A stretch of 64,000 nt of DNA, taken from the NCBI RefSeq assembly GCF_003315345.1, contig NZ_QNRO01000005.1, positions 143,229-207,228 on the forward strand. Reading direction: 5' to 3'. Source of the DNA: Marinobacter pelagius (GTDB lineage Bacteria; Pseudomonadota; Gammaproteobacteria; Pseudomonadales; Oleiphilaceae). The notes beneath the pieces were generated by a model. The model searched no databases. It had not been told where the DNA came from and was given only the letters and a program-made list of their open reading frames with translations. Shown piece by piece: positions 7,455 through 17,898 of this stretch (the stretch's first letter is position 1; every line of letters starts with the position of its first letter). The translations under genes and the position numbers were made by a program.

Positions 7455-9775
7455 AGCATGTCTCCCAGTTCATCCAGCAGGCTTCCGCTGCTGGTCGAGG
7501 TATCGGTGTCTGCAACCTGGGTGTCAGCCGTGCAGGCGAGGGTGGTATTTATCACCGTGACCGGCGCCGAGACCGAAGGCACCCGGCCTTCGTCCGATGG
7601 TTTACTGACAAACAGCATGTACTTGCCAGCCGGCACCACGTCGTGGCTGTCCGGCATAGCGAGACGCAGGTTGCGGCCACTGCGGGAAGCAATCGGGAGT
7701 TCCACTGCCCGCTGGTCGCCGTCGATCAGGTGGGTCATGGCGGTGCGCCGGATCAACAGCACTTCATCGATGCGTTCGGCGTCATCCACCTGGATGCTGA
7801 GGGTGTCGCCGATGGTGGCCGTTTCTGGCGCTGACAGGATCTCGGGGCGGTCATCCCGCATGGCATAGGGCGGGGTATAGATCTCGAAACTCGGATCGCG
7901 GCCGGCATTCGGTCCCAGGCCGAAGTCCTCGAGGTTGATATGGGAGAGGTAGGCGGTATTGATCGGGGCGTGGCCGGCCACCAGAATCCGTCCGTCCGGA
8001 AGCAGTACCGCAGTATTGTGGTAGGTCCTCGGGCGGTTGGCCGTGGCCATTTCGGTCCAGGTGCCGGTTTCGGGATCAAAGCGCTCGGTGGTCATGATCG
8101 GCCCTTCCAGCCCCGGCGATACTACGCCATCGCGGGTACCGCCGCTGAACACCATCACGCTGCCATCGGGCAGCAATACATTGGTGCCGTACCAACGGGG
8201 CTGGTTCAGCGGCCCGGTCAGTCGGGACTCGTAATCCAGTTGTTCGCCGTCAATGCTGATGGTGTCGATGCGGCTCTGTGCGACCGGCAGATAGCCGCCC
8301 GGGTTGGTGAGCAGGGCGTAACTGGGTACGCCGCCCGCCGTCAGCAGTTCGACTTCGTTGTACTGGCCGTTCTCATCCGGCCGCAGCGGCAGCATGGTGC
8401 TGGAGGTGGAGCCGCGCATACCACCGGCAATGGCGGTTTTCAGGGTTTCCTCGTCCAGATTCAGGTCAGAGGCGGCAGTCAGCAGGTCGGTGGGGGATTC
8501 GAGCACGCCACCCAGCAGGCTGCCAGTCTGTTCCATGGACAGGTTGGTGATGTTGAGGGTGCTGCTCAGCTGTTCCAGGCCCACTTCATCCAGACGCAGG
8601 GGCAGGCCGGCATAACCGATGTCGGTCCAGCGCTGGGTGTCGGGATTGAAGCTGGCCACGATATTCCAGAGCGCCTGATCATAGCCCTGGCCGAAGGGAT
8701 TGAAGGCCTGGCCGCCGGCGTTGTACAGCACATGGCCATTGGGCAGCAGGTGCATCCTGGGATAGAGAGGGAGTGATCGCTGGGCGGTACTCGGGTTCTC
8801 GGTCCAGGTACCGGTGCAGGGGTCGTAGGTTTCCGTTTCCACCACGTTCCGGCCGGAGTTGAGCGGGTCTTCGGGGTAGACCGGCTTGATCAGTTTGGTG
8901 ACGCCGCTGGCCACAAACACGTCGCTGTTTCCGAGCGTCACCAGCGACGGGTACCAGCGGCCATAGGTCATGTCGCCGCTCTGGGTCCAGGTATTGGTGC
9001 TTCCGTCAAAGATCCGGGAGTTCTTGATGCCCTCCAGTTCGGCCACCCCGATCGGAAAGCCATCGACCCCGGGTTCTGAATAGTAGTCAGTGCCGCCGAC
9101 CGCCATGATCCTTCCATCGGCCAGAGCGATGATGTCGGAGCAGAACAGCGCGCCGTCGTTCTTTGCCGTGTTGTCGGCGGTATCCAGGGCGCCATCGAGT
9201 TCGGTGCCATCAAGCAGGGTTTCTGAGTCATTGCCGTCGGGATTGGCGCCTGCCCGCAGCGGATCCGGTTTGATCCACCGGGGTGTGTCCGCCTCGCCGA
9301 GCGCCAGAACCCGGCTCTGATCGTTGATGGAGACCTCGCCGAATTCCGCCACGATGGACAATTCGACGTTTTCCGTTCCTTCCAGAGCGTTCAGGTAGAG
9401 TACCCGGCCGTCCTCAAGTACCGCCATGGTGCCGGCCGCCGGTTTGCACTCCAGCAGGCCCTCGCTGTTGGTCACGCAACGCTCATCGGTTGTCACACTC
9501 TCACCGTCGACGGTGATTAGGGGCTCGGCGAAGGGATCGCTGAAGAAACCTTTGACGGGATCACCGGTCGGTGCCCCCGATTCGGCGGATTGGGCCACCT
9601 GATCGCCGGCCACCACTGTGTCCTGGCCGGACGAGGTTTCGGCGCCGGAGCTGTTGCTGCTGGTGCCGGAATCGTCACCGCCGCAGGCGGAAAATGCCAG
9701 TGCGGAGCTGATGGCCAGCAGCAGTTTACCCGGCCGCAGCTTGCTGGAGCCGTACGAAAGATCGATCGGTTTCAT
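7451..9775 (-). CDS. Copper-radical oxidase lipoprotein (galactose/glyoxal oxidase type, AA5-like)
   Basis: 774 residues. The N-terminus has a lipobox-like AFSAC (C31), then a Ser/Gly/Asp-rich linker. A kelch beta-propeller (about 110-640) follows, with repeated LPDG/GG..V motifs, and a C-terminal early-set domain (about 643-742). The galactose-oxidase active site can be followed: C212 (FCSD, Tyr-Cys cofactor), Y275 (GRWYPS), Y585-H586 (RTYHNTAVLLPDGR) and H682 (AMTHLIDGDQR). Such enzymes oxidise primary alcohols or aldehydes and release H2O2. An unusual helical insert of about 75 residues (391-465) interrupts the propeller. Substrate is unknown. The coupled gene at 6939 is the only operon partner. 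Confidence 0.85.
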   Translation of the reverse strand: MKPIDLSYGSSKLRPGKLLLAISSALAFSACGGDDSGTSSNSSGAETSSGQDTVVAGDQVAQSAESGAPTGDPVKGFFSDPFAEPLITVDGESVTTDERCVTNSEGLLECKPAAGTMAVLEDGRVLYLNALEGTENVELSIVAEFGEVSINDQSRVLALGEADTPRWIKPDPLRAGANPDGNDSETLLDGTELDGALDTADNTAKNDGALFCSDIIALADGRIMAVGGTDYYSEPGVDGFPIGVAELEGIKNSRIFDGSTNTWTQSGDMTYGRWYPSLVTLGNSDVFVASGVTKLIKPVYPEDPLNSGRNVVETETYDPCTGTWTENPSTAQRSLPLYPRMHLLPNGHVLYNAGGQAFNPFGQGYDQALWNIVASFNPDTQRWTDIGYAGLPLRLDEVGLEQLSSTLNITNLSMEQTGSLLGGVLESPTDLLTAASDLNLDEETLKTAIAGGMRGSTSSTMLPLRPDENGQYNEVELLTAGGVPSYALLTNPGGYLPVAQSRIDTISIDGEQLDYESRLTGPLNQPRWYGTNVLLPDGSVMVFSGGTRDGVVSPGLEGPIMTTERFDPETGTWTEMATANRPRTYHNTAVLLPDGRILVAGHAPINTAYLSHINLEDFGLGPNAGRDPSFEIYTPPYAMRDDRPEILSAPETATIGDTLSIQVDDAERIDEVLLIRRTAMTHLIDGDQRAVELPIASRSGRNLRLAMPDSHDVVPAGKYMLFVSKPSDEGRVPSVSAPVTVINTTLACTADTQVADTDTSTSSGSLLDELGDML

Positions 9776-9876
9776 TTCGTTCTCCTGGTCTTGTTGTTGT
9801 GTCGAGGGGAGGCTTCCCCATCGGGGTAACGGGCCAGGAGCGGGAATAGTTGCAGGGGGTGAAGATTAAAAAATAG

Positions 9877-11895
9877 TCAGCTGCCGAGATCCCCGAGCAG
9901 GGCGCTCAGGGTGGCTTTGCCTTTTTTCTGGTTGGCTTCCCGGTCGAGGTCTCCGAGGCCTTCCCACTTCAGGTCGTCCTCGGGCAGCTCATCCAGGAAC
10001 CGGCTGGGAATGGTTTCGATCTTCTCGCCATACTGTTTGCGGGACGCGGCATAAGTCAGGGTCAGGGTCTCCCGGGCCCGGGTGATACCCACGTACATCA
10101 GGCGGCGCTCCTCCTCGATGTTGCCTTCCTCGATGCTGGCGCGGTGGGGCAGGATTTCCTCCTCCAGGCCCATGATGAACACATGGGGAAATTCCAGGCC
10201 CTTGGAGGCGTGCAGGGTCAGCAGCTGAACCTTATCGCTGTCGTCGTCCTCTTCGCGCTGCTCCATCATGTCCCGCAGGATCAACTTGCTGATGGCGTCC
10301 TCGATGCCGATCTCGTCTGCCGTGCCCTTGCCGTCATCGAGCATGCGCTGGATCGAGTCCACCAGGTACCAGATGTTCTCCATGCGCCGCTCGGCCTGTT
10401 TGGGCGTGCCGGAATGCTGGTGCAGCCATTCCTCGTACTCGATGTCGGTGAACAGCTGCTTGATCACCGGGATCGGGTCCTCCGAATGCAGTCGTTCGCA
10501 GGTGCGGTCGACCCAGTGGGCAAAGCGCCGCAGCCGGTCCAGGCCCTTTTCGGTCACGTGGGCTTCCGCGCCCATGTCTCCCAGGGCCTGGAACAGGCTG
10601 ACATTACGGGAACGGGCGTAGTGGCTCAGCTGCTCCAGGGTACGCGGGCCGATTTCCCGGCGGGGCACATTGACCACTCGCAGGAAGGCGGCATCGTCAT
10701 CCGGATTGACCAGCAGCCGCAGGTAGGACATGGCATCCTTGATCTCGTTCTTGGAGAAGAACGACTGGCCGCCTGAGATCCGATAGGGAATCTGGTAGGC
10801 CTGCAGCTTCATCTCCAGCAACCGGGACTGGTGATTGCCCCGGTACAGCACGGCGAAATCCTTGAAATCCAGACCCTGCTTGAGCTTGTTGTCGATGATC
10901 TCGGTTGCCACCCGTTCGGCTTCGGCATCCTCGTTGCGACAGCGGATGATGCGGAGTTCCTCGCCGATGGTATGGTCACTCCAAAGCGCCTTCTCGAACA
11001 CATGGGGGTTGTTGGCAATCACCGTATTGGCGCTGCGCAGGATCCGCCCGGTCGAGCGGTAGTTCTGCTCGAGCTTGACGATTTTCAGGCTCGGGAAGTC
11101 TTCCTTGAGCTGGGCCAGGTTCTCCGGCCTGGCCCCGCGCCAGGCATAGATGGACTGGTCGTCATCGCCCACCACGGTAAAGGCCGCGCGCTCGGCCACC
11201 AGCAGCTTGACCAGTTCGTACTGGCACACGTTGGTGTCCTGGTACTCATCCACCAGCATGTAGCGGATCTTGCGCCGCCACTTGGCCAGCACATCCGGAT
11301 GGCTGCGGAACAGCTGCACCGGCAGCAGGATCAGGTCGTCGAAATCCACTGCGTTGTAGGCTTTCAGGTATTCGTTGTAGCGCTTGTAGATCAGGGCGAT
11401 GCGCTGTTCCCGTTCATCGGCGGCCTTGCTGTATGCTTCCTCCGGCCCGCGCATGGCGTTCTTCCAGGAGGAGATGGTCATCTGCACGTCGTTGAGTTCA
11501 TCACCGGCATCGGCACTGGCTTCGCGCAGCATCAGGTCCTGCAGCAGGGCCTTGGCATCCTCGGCATCAAAGATGGAGAAGCCGGGGTGGTAGCCCAGGT
11601 GCGGATGCTCTTCCCGGATCATGTTCAGGCCGAGATTGTGGAAGGTGGACACGATCAGCCCGCGGGATTTGCCCCGGTCCACGATCCGGCCTACCCGTTC
11701 CTTCATTTCCCGGGCGGCCTTGTTGGTAAAGGTCACCGCGGCAATATGACGCCCCGGAATGCCCAGTTCCTCGATCAGGTAGGCGATCTTGCGCGTGATC
11801 ACGCTGGTTTTGCCGCTGCCGGCGCCGGCGAGCACCAGGAGCGGGCCATCGGCGTAACGGACGGCTTCACTTTGTCGGGGGTTGAGCTTGTTCAC
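9877..11895 (-). CDS. rep: ATP-dependent DNA helicase Rep
   Basis: A superfamily 1A 3'-5' helicase that clears protein roadblocks ahead of the replication fork. The 672 residues match Rep. Visible motifs: Q-motif LNPRQSEAV (4-12), Walker A GAGSGKT (24-30), motif II DEYQDTN, motif III GDDDQSIYAWRGA, motif IV QNYRST, motif V LTLHASKGLEFPHV and motif VI EERRLMYVGITRA. The start MNKLNPRQ matches the usual Rep N-terminus. UvrD is the nearest alternative, but length and N-terminus favour Rep. It is divergent from the GGDEF-EAL gene with 140 bases between them. Confidence 0.95.
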   Translation of the reverse strand: MNKLNPRQSEAVRYADGPLLVLAGAGSGKTSVITRKIAYLIEELGIPGRHIAAVTFTNKAAREMKERVGRIVDRGKSRGLIVSTFHNLGLNMIREEHPHLGYHPGFSIFDAEDAKALLQDLMLREASADAGDELNDVQMTISSWKNAMRGPEEAYSKAADEREQRIALIYKRYNEYLKAYNAVDFDDLILLPVQLFRSHPDVLAKWRRKIRYMLVDEYQDTNVCQYELVKLLVAERAAFTVVGDDDQSIYAWRGARPENLAQLKEDFPSLKIVKLEQNYRSTGRILRSANTVIANNPHVFEKALWSDHTIGEELRIIRCRNEDAEAERVATEIIDNKLKQGLDFKDFAVLYRGNHQSRLLEMKLQAYQIPYRISGGQSFFSKNEIKDAMSYLRLLVNPDDDAAFLRVVNVPRREIGPRTLEQLSHYARSRNVSLFQALGDMGAEAHVTEKGLDRLRRFAHWVDRTCERLHSEDPIPVIKQLFTDIEYEEWLHQHSGTPKQAERRMENIWYLVDSIQRMLDDGKGTADEIGIEDAISKLILRDMMEQREEDDDSDKVQLLTLHASKGLEFPHVFIMGLEEEILPHRASIEEGNIEEERRLMYVGITRARETLTLTYAASRKQYGEKIETIPSRFLDELPEDDLKWEGLGDLDREANQKKGKATLSALLGDLGS

Positions 11896-12035
11896 AGATT
11901 GCAGACCAGAATGGAACGGGGGTCAGGAAATTCGCGTGTCATTATTCTACACCAGCAGGCGTTACTGTACCTCGATCATCTCTGGGCTATGATAGGGTTA
12001 ACAGTTACAGCCTTTGCAGAGACGGATCCTGTTTG

Positions 12036-13772
12036 ATGACATTGCCCCTGGAGACTCCGAGGCCCGATCGGTTACGCGTACTGGTGCTGACGCCACACCA
12101 CGCGGACTTTCTCTGGCTGGACTCGCTGCTTTCGGGCGATTCCGAGATCGATCCGGATGTCACCTGGTGTCCGGATCTCATCGATTGCGACGATCTCATC
12201 CGCAACGCCAGTTTTGACGTCATCGTCTGGGATTGTGTGTTTCACGGCGGCAATGAAGCCGCCTTCCTGCAGTATCTCTCGGTCTCCAGTGACGACAAGC
12301 CGGTGCTTGCACTCAGCGCCGAGCTGCCCGGCGAACGGGCATCGGAGCTGGTTGCCGAAGGGGCGGCGGACTATCTGAGCCGGCAGGGACTCGACCGCTG
12401 GAGTTTCCCCCGGGCGGTGAAATACCTCTGGTACCGGGAGCAGCTTAATATCTCCGCCCAGGGCCATCTGGGGCGTGATGTTGCCACCGGGGTCATTAAC
12501 CGGGACCTTTTCTTCGATCGCCTGCAGCAGGGCTTGCTGCGGGCCGAGCGGGGCAGCCAGAGGCTGGCTTTGCTGCACCTCAATATCGACGATTTCCGCA
12601 GTATCAACGAATCCTTTGGCTACCAGCGCAGCGACCAGCTGATGATGAAGCTGGCGGAGCGGCTGCGCCACGCCTTGCGCCGTGTGGACTCGCTGATGCG
12701 CATCGGCGGGGACGAGCTGGCGATCATTATCGAGAAGGTCGAGGATTCGCTGGACATTACCCGCATCATCCGCAAGGTGGTCACCATCCTTGATGAACCC
12801 GTGACCGTGGATGGCCAGCCGCTGGTGGTCAACGCCAGCCTCGGTGTCGCCACCTACCCGGAATCCGGCGACAGCGCCGAGAACCTGATGCGCCGGGCCA
12901 ACCGCGCGATGTTCGAGGCCAAGCGGGACCCGGGTACCAGTTACCGTTTCTACGACCGGCAACTGCACATCTCCGCCGGCTACCAGCTGCGACTGGAAGC
13001 GGACTTGCGCAATGCCCTGCGAGGCAGGGAGCTGGAAGTGTATTACCAGCCCCGCATCGACCTGGCGACCGAGGAGGTGCGCGGCGTGGAATGTCTGCTG
13101 CGCTGGAACCATCCCCAGCGTGGCCTGGTCGGGCCGGACGAATTCATTCCGGTGGCCGAGCGCAGCGGCCTGATCGTTCCGATCGGCTACTGGGTGATCG
13201 AGCAGGCCTGTCAGCGGCTCAAGGAATCCGCGGAGCTGGGTTTCCCCGGGCTGGTGTTCGCGGTCAACCTCTCATTCCGCCAGTTCCATGACCGCAAGAT
13301 GACCGAAACCATCTTCCGGATCATCTTCAATGCCAACGTCGATACCAGCCTGCTGGAGCTGGAGCTCACCGAGAGCGCCATGATGCACGATCCGGAGTAC
13401 GCCCAGCGCTGCCTGCGGGAGCTGAACCAGCTGGGCATCAGCTTTGCCCTGGACGATTTCGGCACCGGTTTTTCCTCCCTGAGCAACCTGCAGCACCTGC
13501 CGATTTCCCTGGTCAAGATCGACAAGTCCTTTGTGGAGGAGCTGGGGCAGTCGGCGGACGCCGAGCACATCATCCGGGCGATCATCAGTCTGTCCCACAG
13601 TCTGCAGATGAGCGTGGTTGCCGAAGGCGTGGAGAGCGAAGGGCAGCTGGAGTTCCTTCGCCAGCAGCATTGTGACGAGGTCCAGGGCTACTATTACGCC
13701 CGCCCGATGCCCTGGAACGAGCTTGTGCAATTCCTGAACAGCCGCAGTCAGGCCGCTTGCTTGCAGAAGTAA
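12036..13772 (+). CDS. GGDEF-EAL protein with N-terminal receiver-like domain
   Basis: 578 residues from the ATG at 12036; a TTG lies one codon earlier. Residues 11-130 fold like a response-regulator receiver with D66 at the phospho-acceptor position, but the acidic pair is missing (LTPHHADF), so phosphorylation is doubtful. The GGDEF domain (about 150-300) has GGDEL at 224-228, a change from the active F. The EAL domain (about 320-565) reads E352-C-L, but N411, the LTES glutamate, D473-D474 (LDDFGTG), K494 and EGVES are kept, so phosphodiesterase activity is plausible. No partner gene adjoins it: rep is divergent, and tex follows 54 bases later. Confidence 0.87.
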   Translation: MTLPLETPRPDRLRVLVLTPHHADFLWLDSLLSGDSEIDPDVTWCPDLIDCDDLIRNASFDVIVWDCVFHGGNEAAFLQYLSVSSDDKPVLALSAELPGERASELVAEGAADYLSRQGLDRWSFPRAVKYLWYREQLNISAQGHLGRDVATGVINRDLFFDRLQQGLLRAERGSQRLALLHLNIDDFRSINESFGYQRSDQLMMKLAERLRHALRRVDSLMRIGGDELAIIIEKVEDSLDITRIIRKVVTILDEPVTVDGQPLVVNASLGVATYPESGDSAENLMRRANRAMFEAKRDPGTSYRFYDRQLHISAGYQLRLEADLRNALRGRELEVYYQPRIDLATEEVRGVECLLRWNHPQRGLVGPDEFIPVAERSGLIVPIGYWVIEQACQRLKESAELGFPGLVFAVNLSFRQFHDRKMTETIFRIIFNANVDTSLLELELTESAMMHDPEYAQRCLRELNQLGISFALDDFGTGFSSLSNLQHLPISLVKIDKSFVEELGQSADAEHIIRAIISLSHSLQMSVVAEGVESEGQLEFLRQQHCDEVQGYYYARPMPWNELVQFLNSRSQAACLQK

Positions 13773-13826
13773 GCCGCTGTACCTTTTCCCGTTAATTCGA
13801 TTCCTATGTGATTTTGCCGAGGTTGC

Positions 13827-16163
13827 ATGAAGACGATTTCCAGCCGTATCGCGGAAGAACTTGGTGTCCGCGAACAACAGGTTAATGCCACCGTTGCACT
13901 GCTCGACGAAGGCGCGACCGTTCCGTTTATTGCCCGCTACCGGAAAGAAGTCACCGGTTCGCTGGACGACAGTCAGTTGCGGAACCTGGAAGAGCGGTTG
14001 CGCTACCTGCGGGAGCTGGAGGACCGCCGGGCCACCATCCTCAACAGCATCGAGGAGCAGGGCAAGCTGACCGATGAGCTCAAGGCCGCGATCAACGGTG
14101 CAGATACCAAGAACCGGCTGGAAGACCTGTACCTGCCCTACAAGCCCAAGCGTCGCACCAAGGCGCAGATTGCCCGGGAAGCCGGTCTGGAGCCGCTGGC
14201 CGATGCCCTGTATGACGACCCGAGCCTCGATCCCGAAGCCACCGCCGGGGCCTACCTCAACAAGGAAGCCGGCGTTGAGGACACCAAGGCGGCCCTTGAT
14301 GGCGCCCGCTACATCCTGATGGAGCGCTTCGCCGAGGATGCCGAACTGCTCGGTGACCTGCGGGACTTCATCTGGCAGCAGGGCCAGCTCAAGGTATCCG
14401 TGGTGGACGGTAAGGAAACCGAGGGTGCCAAGTTCCGGGACTACTTTGACCATGTCGAGCCCCTGAAGAAGGTGCCGTCGCACCGGGCCCTGGCCATCCT
14501 GCGTGGCCGCAACGAGGGCATCCTCACCTACAGCATTGTGGTTGGTGACAGGGAAGATGATCGTCGCCAGCCGCACCCGGCGGAACAGCGAATTGCCGCG
14601 CGCTGGCGCATCCGGGATAACGGTCGCCCGGCTGACAAATGGCTGTCCGAAGTGGTGCGCTGGACCTGGCGGGTCAAGCTGTCCACCCAGATCGAGACCG
14701 ATCTGATGGCGCAGGTGCGGGAGGCGGCGGAAACCGAGGCGATCAACGTGTTTGCCGCCAACCTGAAGGATCTGCTGTTGCTGGCACCTGCCGGCCCGCG
14801 TCCGACCCTGGGCCTGGACCCGGGGCTGCGCACCGGGGTCAAGGTGGCAGTGATTGACGGCACCGGTCAGGTGGTGGGTCACGGTGCGATTTTCCCCCAT
14901 GCGCCCCAGAACAAGTGGGACCAGTCCATCGAGCAGCTGGCCACCTGGTGCCGGGAATACGGGATCGAGCTGGTGGCCATCGGTAACGGGACCGCCTCGC
15001 GGGAGACCGAGAAGCTGGTGGCGGATCTGTGCAAGCGCTACCCGGAACTGAAGCTGGCACGGATCGTGGTCAGTGAATCCGGCGCCTCTGTCTACTCTGC
15101 CTCCGAATTCGCCTCCCGGGAACTGCCGGACCTGGATGTCACCATCCGGGGCGCGGTGTCCATCGCCCGTCGTTTGCAGGATCCCCTCGCCGAGTTGGTG
15201 AAGATCGAGCCGAAATCCATCGGGGTCGGGCAGTATCAGCACGACGTTTCCCAGGTCCAGCTGTCCCGCAGCCTGGATGCGGTTGTGGAGGACTGTGTAA
15301 ACGGTGTCGGTGTGGACCTGAACACCGCCTCGGTGCCACTGCTGTCCCGGGTTTCCGGCCTCAACCAGAGCATTGCCCAGAACATTGTCGATTTCCGCAA
15401 CCAGAACGGCATGTTCACCAACCGCAAGCAGCTGCTGAAAGTGACGCGCCTGGGGGATCGTACCTTCGAACAGGCAGCCGGCTTCCTGAAGATTGCCGGT
15501 GGTGAAAACCCGCTGGACCGCTCCTCGGTGCACCCGGAAGCCTACGGCGTGGTGGAGGCGATTGCCGCCCGGAACAGCCGGAAAGTGGAAAATATTATCG
15601 GTGATTCCGCGTTCCTGCGTGGTCTGAATCCGCAGGATTACGTAACAGAACAGTTCGGGCTGCCAACGGTCCGGGATATCATTGCCGAGCTGGAGAAACC
15701 CGGCCGGGATCCGCGTCCGGAGTTCCGTTTTGCCAGCTTCGAGGAAGGGGTGGAAACCCTGAACGACCTGAAGCCGGGTATGATCCTGGAAGGTTCGGTT
15801 ACCAACGTGACCAACTTTGGCGCCTTCGTGGACATCGGTGTTCACCAGGACGGACTGGTGCATATCTCCGCCTTGTCCCACACTTTCGTCAAGGACCCAC
15901 GGGAAGTGGTCAAGGCCGGTGACATCGTCAAGGTCAAGGTCATGGAAGTGGATATCCCACGCAAGCGCGTCGGCCTGTCCATGCGTATGGACGACCAGCC
16001 CGGTGAGAAAAATGATTCCCGTGCCTCATCCGGCCGTGGCCGTTCCGATAACCGTTCCGGCCAGCGCCAGAAACGGGCGCCGAAGGGTCAGAAGCCGGCC
16101 CAGGGCGCAATGGCCGGTGCCCTGGCCCAGGCGCTTGCCTCGGCCCGCAAGGACGGAAGCTAA
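13827..16163 (+). CDS. tex: RNA-binding transcription accessory protein Tex
   Basis: A 778-residue cytoplasmic protein linked to transcription and RNA metabolism. Domains in order: N-terminal helical Tex region (1 to about 320), YqgF/RNase H-like fold around [17 protein letters not shown], helix-hairpin-helix repeats (about 490-560), and an S1 RNA-binding domain near 650-720 ([27 protein letters not shown]). A basic low-complexity tail rich in Arg, Ser and Gly follows. Length and domain order are standard for Tex. Confidence 0.96.
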   Translation: MKTISSRIAEELGVREQQVNATVALLDEGATVPFIARYRKEVTGSLDDSQLRNLEERLRYLRELEDRRATILNSIEEQGKLTDELKAAINGADTKNRLEDLYLPYKPKRRTKAQIAREAGLEPLADALYDDPSLDPEATAGAYLNKEAGVEDTKAALDGARYILMERFAEDAELLGDLRDFIWQQGQLKVSVVDGKETEGAKFRDYFDHVEPLKKVPSHRALAILRGRNEGILTYSIVVGDREDDRRQPHPAEQRIAARWRIRDNGRPADKWLSEVVRWTWRVKLSTQIETDLMAQVREAAETEAINVFAANLKDLLLLAPAGPRPTLGLDPGLRTGVKVAVIDGTGQVVGHGAIFPHAPQNKWDQSIEQLATWCREYGIELVAIGNGTASRETEKLVADLCKRYPELKLARIVVSESGASVYSASEFASRELPDLDVTIRGAVSIARRLQDPLAELVKIEPKSIGVGQYQHDVSQVQLSRSLDAVVEDCVNGVGVDLNTASVPLLSRVSGLNQSIAQNIVDFRNQNGMFTNRKQLLKVTRLGDRTFEQAAGFLKIAGGENPLDRSSVHPEAYGVVEAIAARNSRKVENIIGDSAFLRGLNPQDYVTEQFGLPTVRDIIAELEKPGRDPRPEFRFASFEEGVETLNDLKPGMILEGSVTNVTNFGAFVDIGVHQDGLVHISALSHTFVKDPREVVKAGDIVKVKVMEVDIPRKRVGLSMRMDDQPGEKNDSRASSGRGRSDNRSGQRQKRAPKGQKPAQGAMAGALAQALASARKDGS

Positions 16164-16228
16164 ACTTTCAATCATCAGGTTCACCGACGGCCCCGTCACG
16201 AGCGGGGCGGTCGCAGCAGGAGTCAACC

Positions 16229-17776
16229 ATGGCTGAATCCCGCCATTCGTTATTTCGGCAGTTCTCAAAATCGGAGTGGCACGGCTTTCTCAAGGGCGTG
16301 GAGAAGGAAGGCCTGCGGGTTGACCGGAACGGTTTCATCGCCCAGACCCCGCACCCCAAGGCGCTGGGTTCCACGCTCACCCATCCCCGCATTACCACGG
16401 ACTACTCCGAGGCCCTGCTGGAACTGATCACGCCGGTCTGCGGCAGCACCGACGCCTTGCTGGAGTCCCTGCGGGATATCCACCAGTTTGTGCAGCAGAA
16501 TCTCGGCGACGAGGTGTTCTGGGCGGCCAGCATGCCCTGTGAACTGGAAGGGGACGAGAGCATTCCCATCGCGGAATACGGCACCTCGAACATCGGTTAC
16601 CTGAAGCACGTTTATCGCCAGGGCCTGGCGGTGCGCTATGGCCGCATCATGCAGAGTATTGCCGGTGCGCACTACAACCTGTCGTTGCCGGATGCTTTCT
16701 GGGAAAAGTGGCAGCAACTGCTGGGGGACCAGCAGTCCCTCCGGGATTTCAAGTCCGAACAGTACTTCTGGCTGATCCGCAACTTCCGCCGCCGCAGCTG
16801 GCTGCTGATGCTGCTGTTCGGAGCCTCCCCGGCACTGGACGCCAGTTTTGTCGCCGGGGTAAAGCACGATCTCAACCGCTTTGATGAGCGCAGCTGGTAC
16901 GGCGAGCATGCGACGTCCCTGCGCATGGGGGATCTGGGTTATCACAATAACGCCCAGGCCTCGCTGAATATCTGCTTCAATGAACTCGACACCTACACTC
17001 GCACCCTGGACCGTGCCATTCACACTACCTGGCCGCCCTACGAGGCGATCGGCACCCGCCGTGGCGATGAGTTCATCCAGATCAATACCAGCGTCCTGCA
17101 GATCGAGAACGAGTACTACAGTGCCGTTCGTCCCAAGCGCACCACCGAACGGGAAGAAAAGCCGATCCAGGCGCTGGAGGCCCGTGGTGTGGAGTACATT
17201 GAAGTGCGGTGCCTGGACCTGGATCCGTTCTCGCCGTTAGGCGTGAACCGGGAGCAGATCGATTTTCTTGACCTGTTCCTGCTGGACTGTCTGCTGTCGG
17301 ATTCGCCCCGGATCGGTGACGCCGAATGTGAACGCCTGGACGACAACTACAAGGATGTCGTGGCCCGGGGCCGCGACGCCAGCCTGACCCTGTGCCAGGA
17401 AGCAGGCAGGATTCCGGCGATGGAGGCGGCCTCCGGGCTGCTGGGCCGCCTGGAGTCGCTGGCCGAGGTGCTCGATGACTGGACGGGTACCGAGAGCTAC
17501 ACGACGGCCCTGGCGGCCCAGAAAGAGAGCCTGGCAAACGGTGTGCCTTCCAACCGGGTACTGGATGCCATGCGTTCGTCCGGCCTGGGACACCGGGACT
17601 GGGTGATGGAAATGTCCCTTCGTCACCAGCAGACCTTGCGGAACGAGACGATGGCTCCGGATGTGCTGGAGGCGTTCCGGGCAATGAGCCGGGATTCCCT
17701 CGCCGAGCAGGCGCAGATGGAAGCCCACGATACCCAACCGTTCGAGCAGTTCCTGGCCGACTATCTGAGATCCTGA
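16229..17776 (+). CDS. gshA: Glutamate-cysteine ligase
   Basis: Catalyses the ATP-dependent joining of glutamate and cysteine, the first step of glutathione synthesis. The 515 residues fit the gammaproteobacterial GshA type: EGLRVDRNGFIAQTPHP near the start, ITTDYSEALLELITPV, the central HYNLSLPDAFW region and IQINTSVLQIENEYYSAVRPKR segments. The ATG at 16229 sits 9 bases after AGGAG. It stands alone between tex and rmf. Redox relatives (dsbB, trxA) lie nearby but not in the same operon. Confidence 0.96.
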   Translation: MAESRHSLFRQFSKSEWHGFLKGVEKEGLRVDRNGFIAQTPHPKALGSTLTHPRITTDYSEALLELITPVCGSTDALLESLRDIHQFVQQNLGDEVFWAASMPCELEGDESIPIAEYGTSNIGYLKHVYRQGLAVRYGRIMQSIAGAHYNLSLPDAFWEKWQQLLGDQQSLRDFKSEQYFWLIRNFRRRSWLLMLLFGASPALDASFVAGVKHDLNRFDERSWYGEHATSLRMGDLGYHNNAQASLNICFNELDTYTRTLDRAIHTTWPPYEAIGTRRGDEFIQINTSVLQIENEYYSAVRPKRTTEREEKPIQALEARGVEYIEVRCLDLDPFSPLGVNREQIDFLDLFLLDCLLSDSPRIGDAECERLDDNYKDVVARGRDASLTLCQEAGRIPAMEAASGLLGRLESLAEVLDDWTGTESYTTALAAQKESLANGVPSNRVLDAMRSSGLGHRDWVMEMSLRHQQTLRNETMAPDVLEAFRAMSRDSLAEQAQMEAHDTQPFEQFLADYLRS

Positions 17777-17898
17777 GCGCGGAGTTCGGCCTCCGTCACA
17801 GCCCGACAGGGACCTGCTGCACAGAACCCGGATATCGGTTTGTCAGTGGAGCAGGCCCTTGCTAGCGTTGGTGCAACGGGATTACGGAGGATACCGGT

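Noticed and set aside
13272..15881. 869-residue minus-strand ORF opposite tex
   Set aside because: It is antisense to a clear Tex gene with intact S1 and Tex domains. Its composition (Gly, His, Gln, Leu and Val rich) is that of a GC-rich shadow frame.
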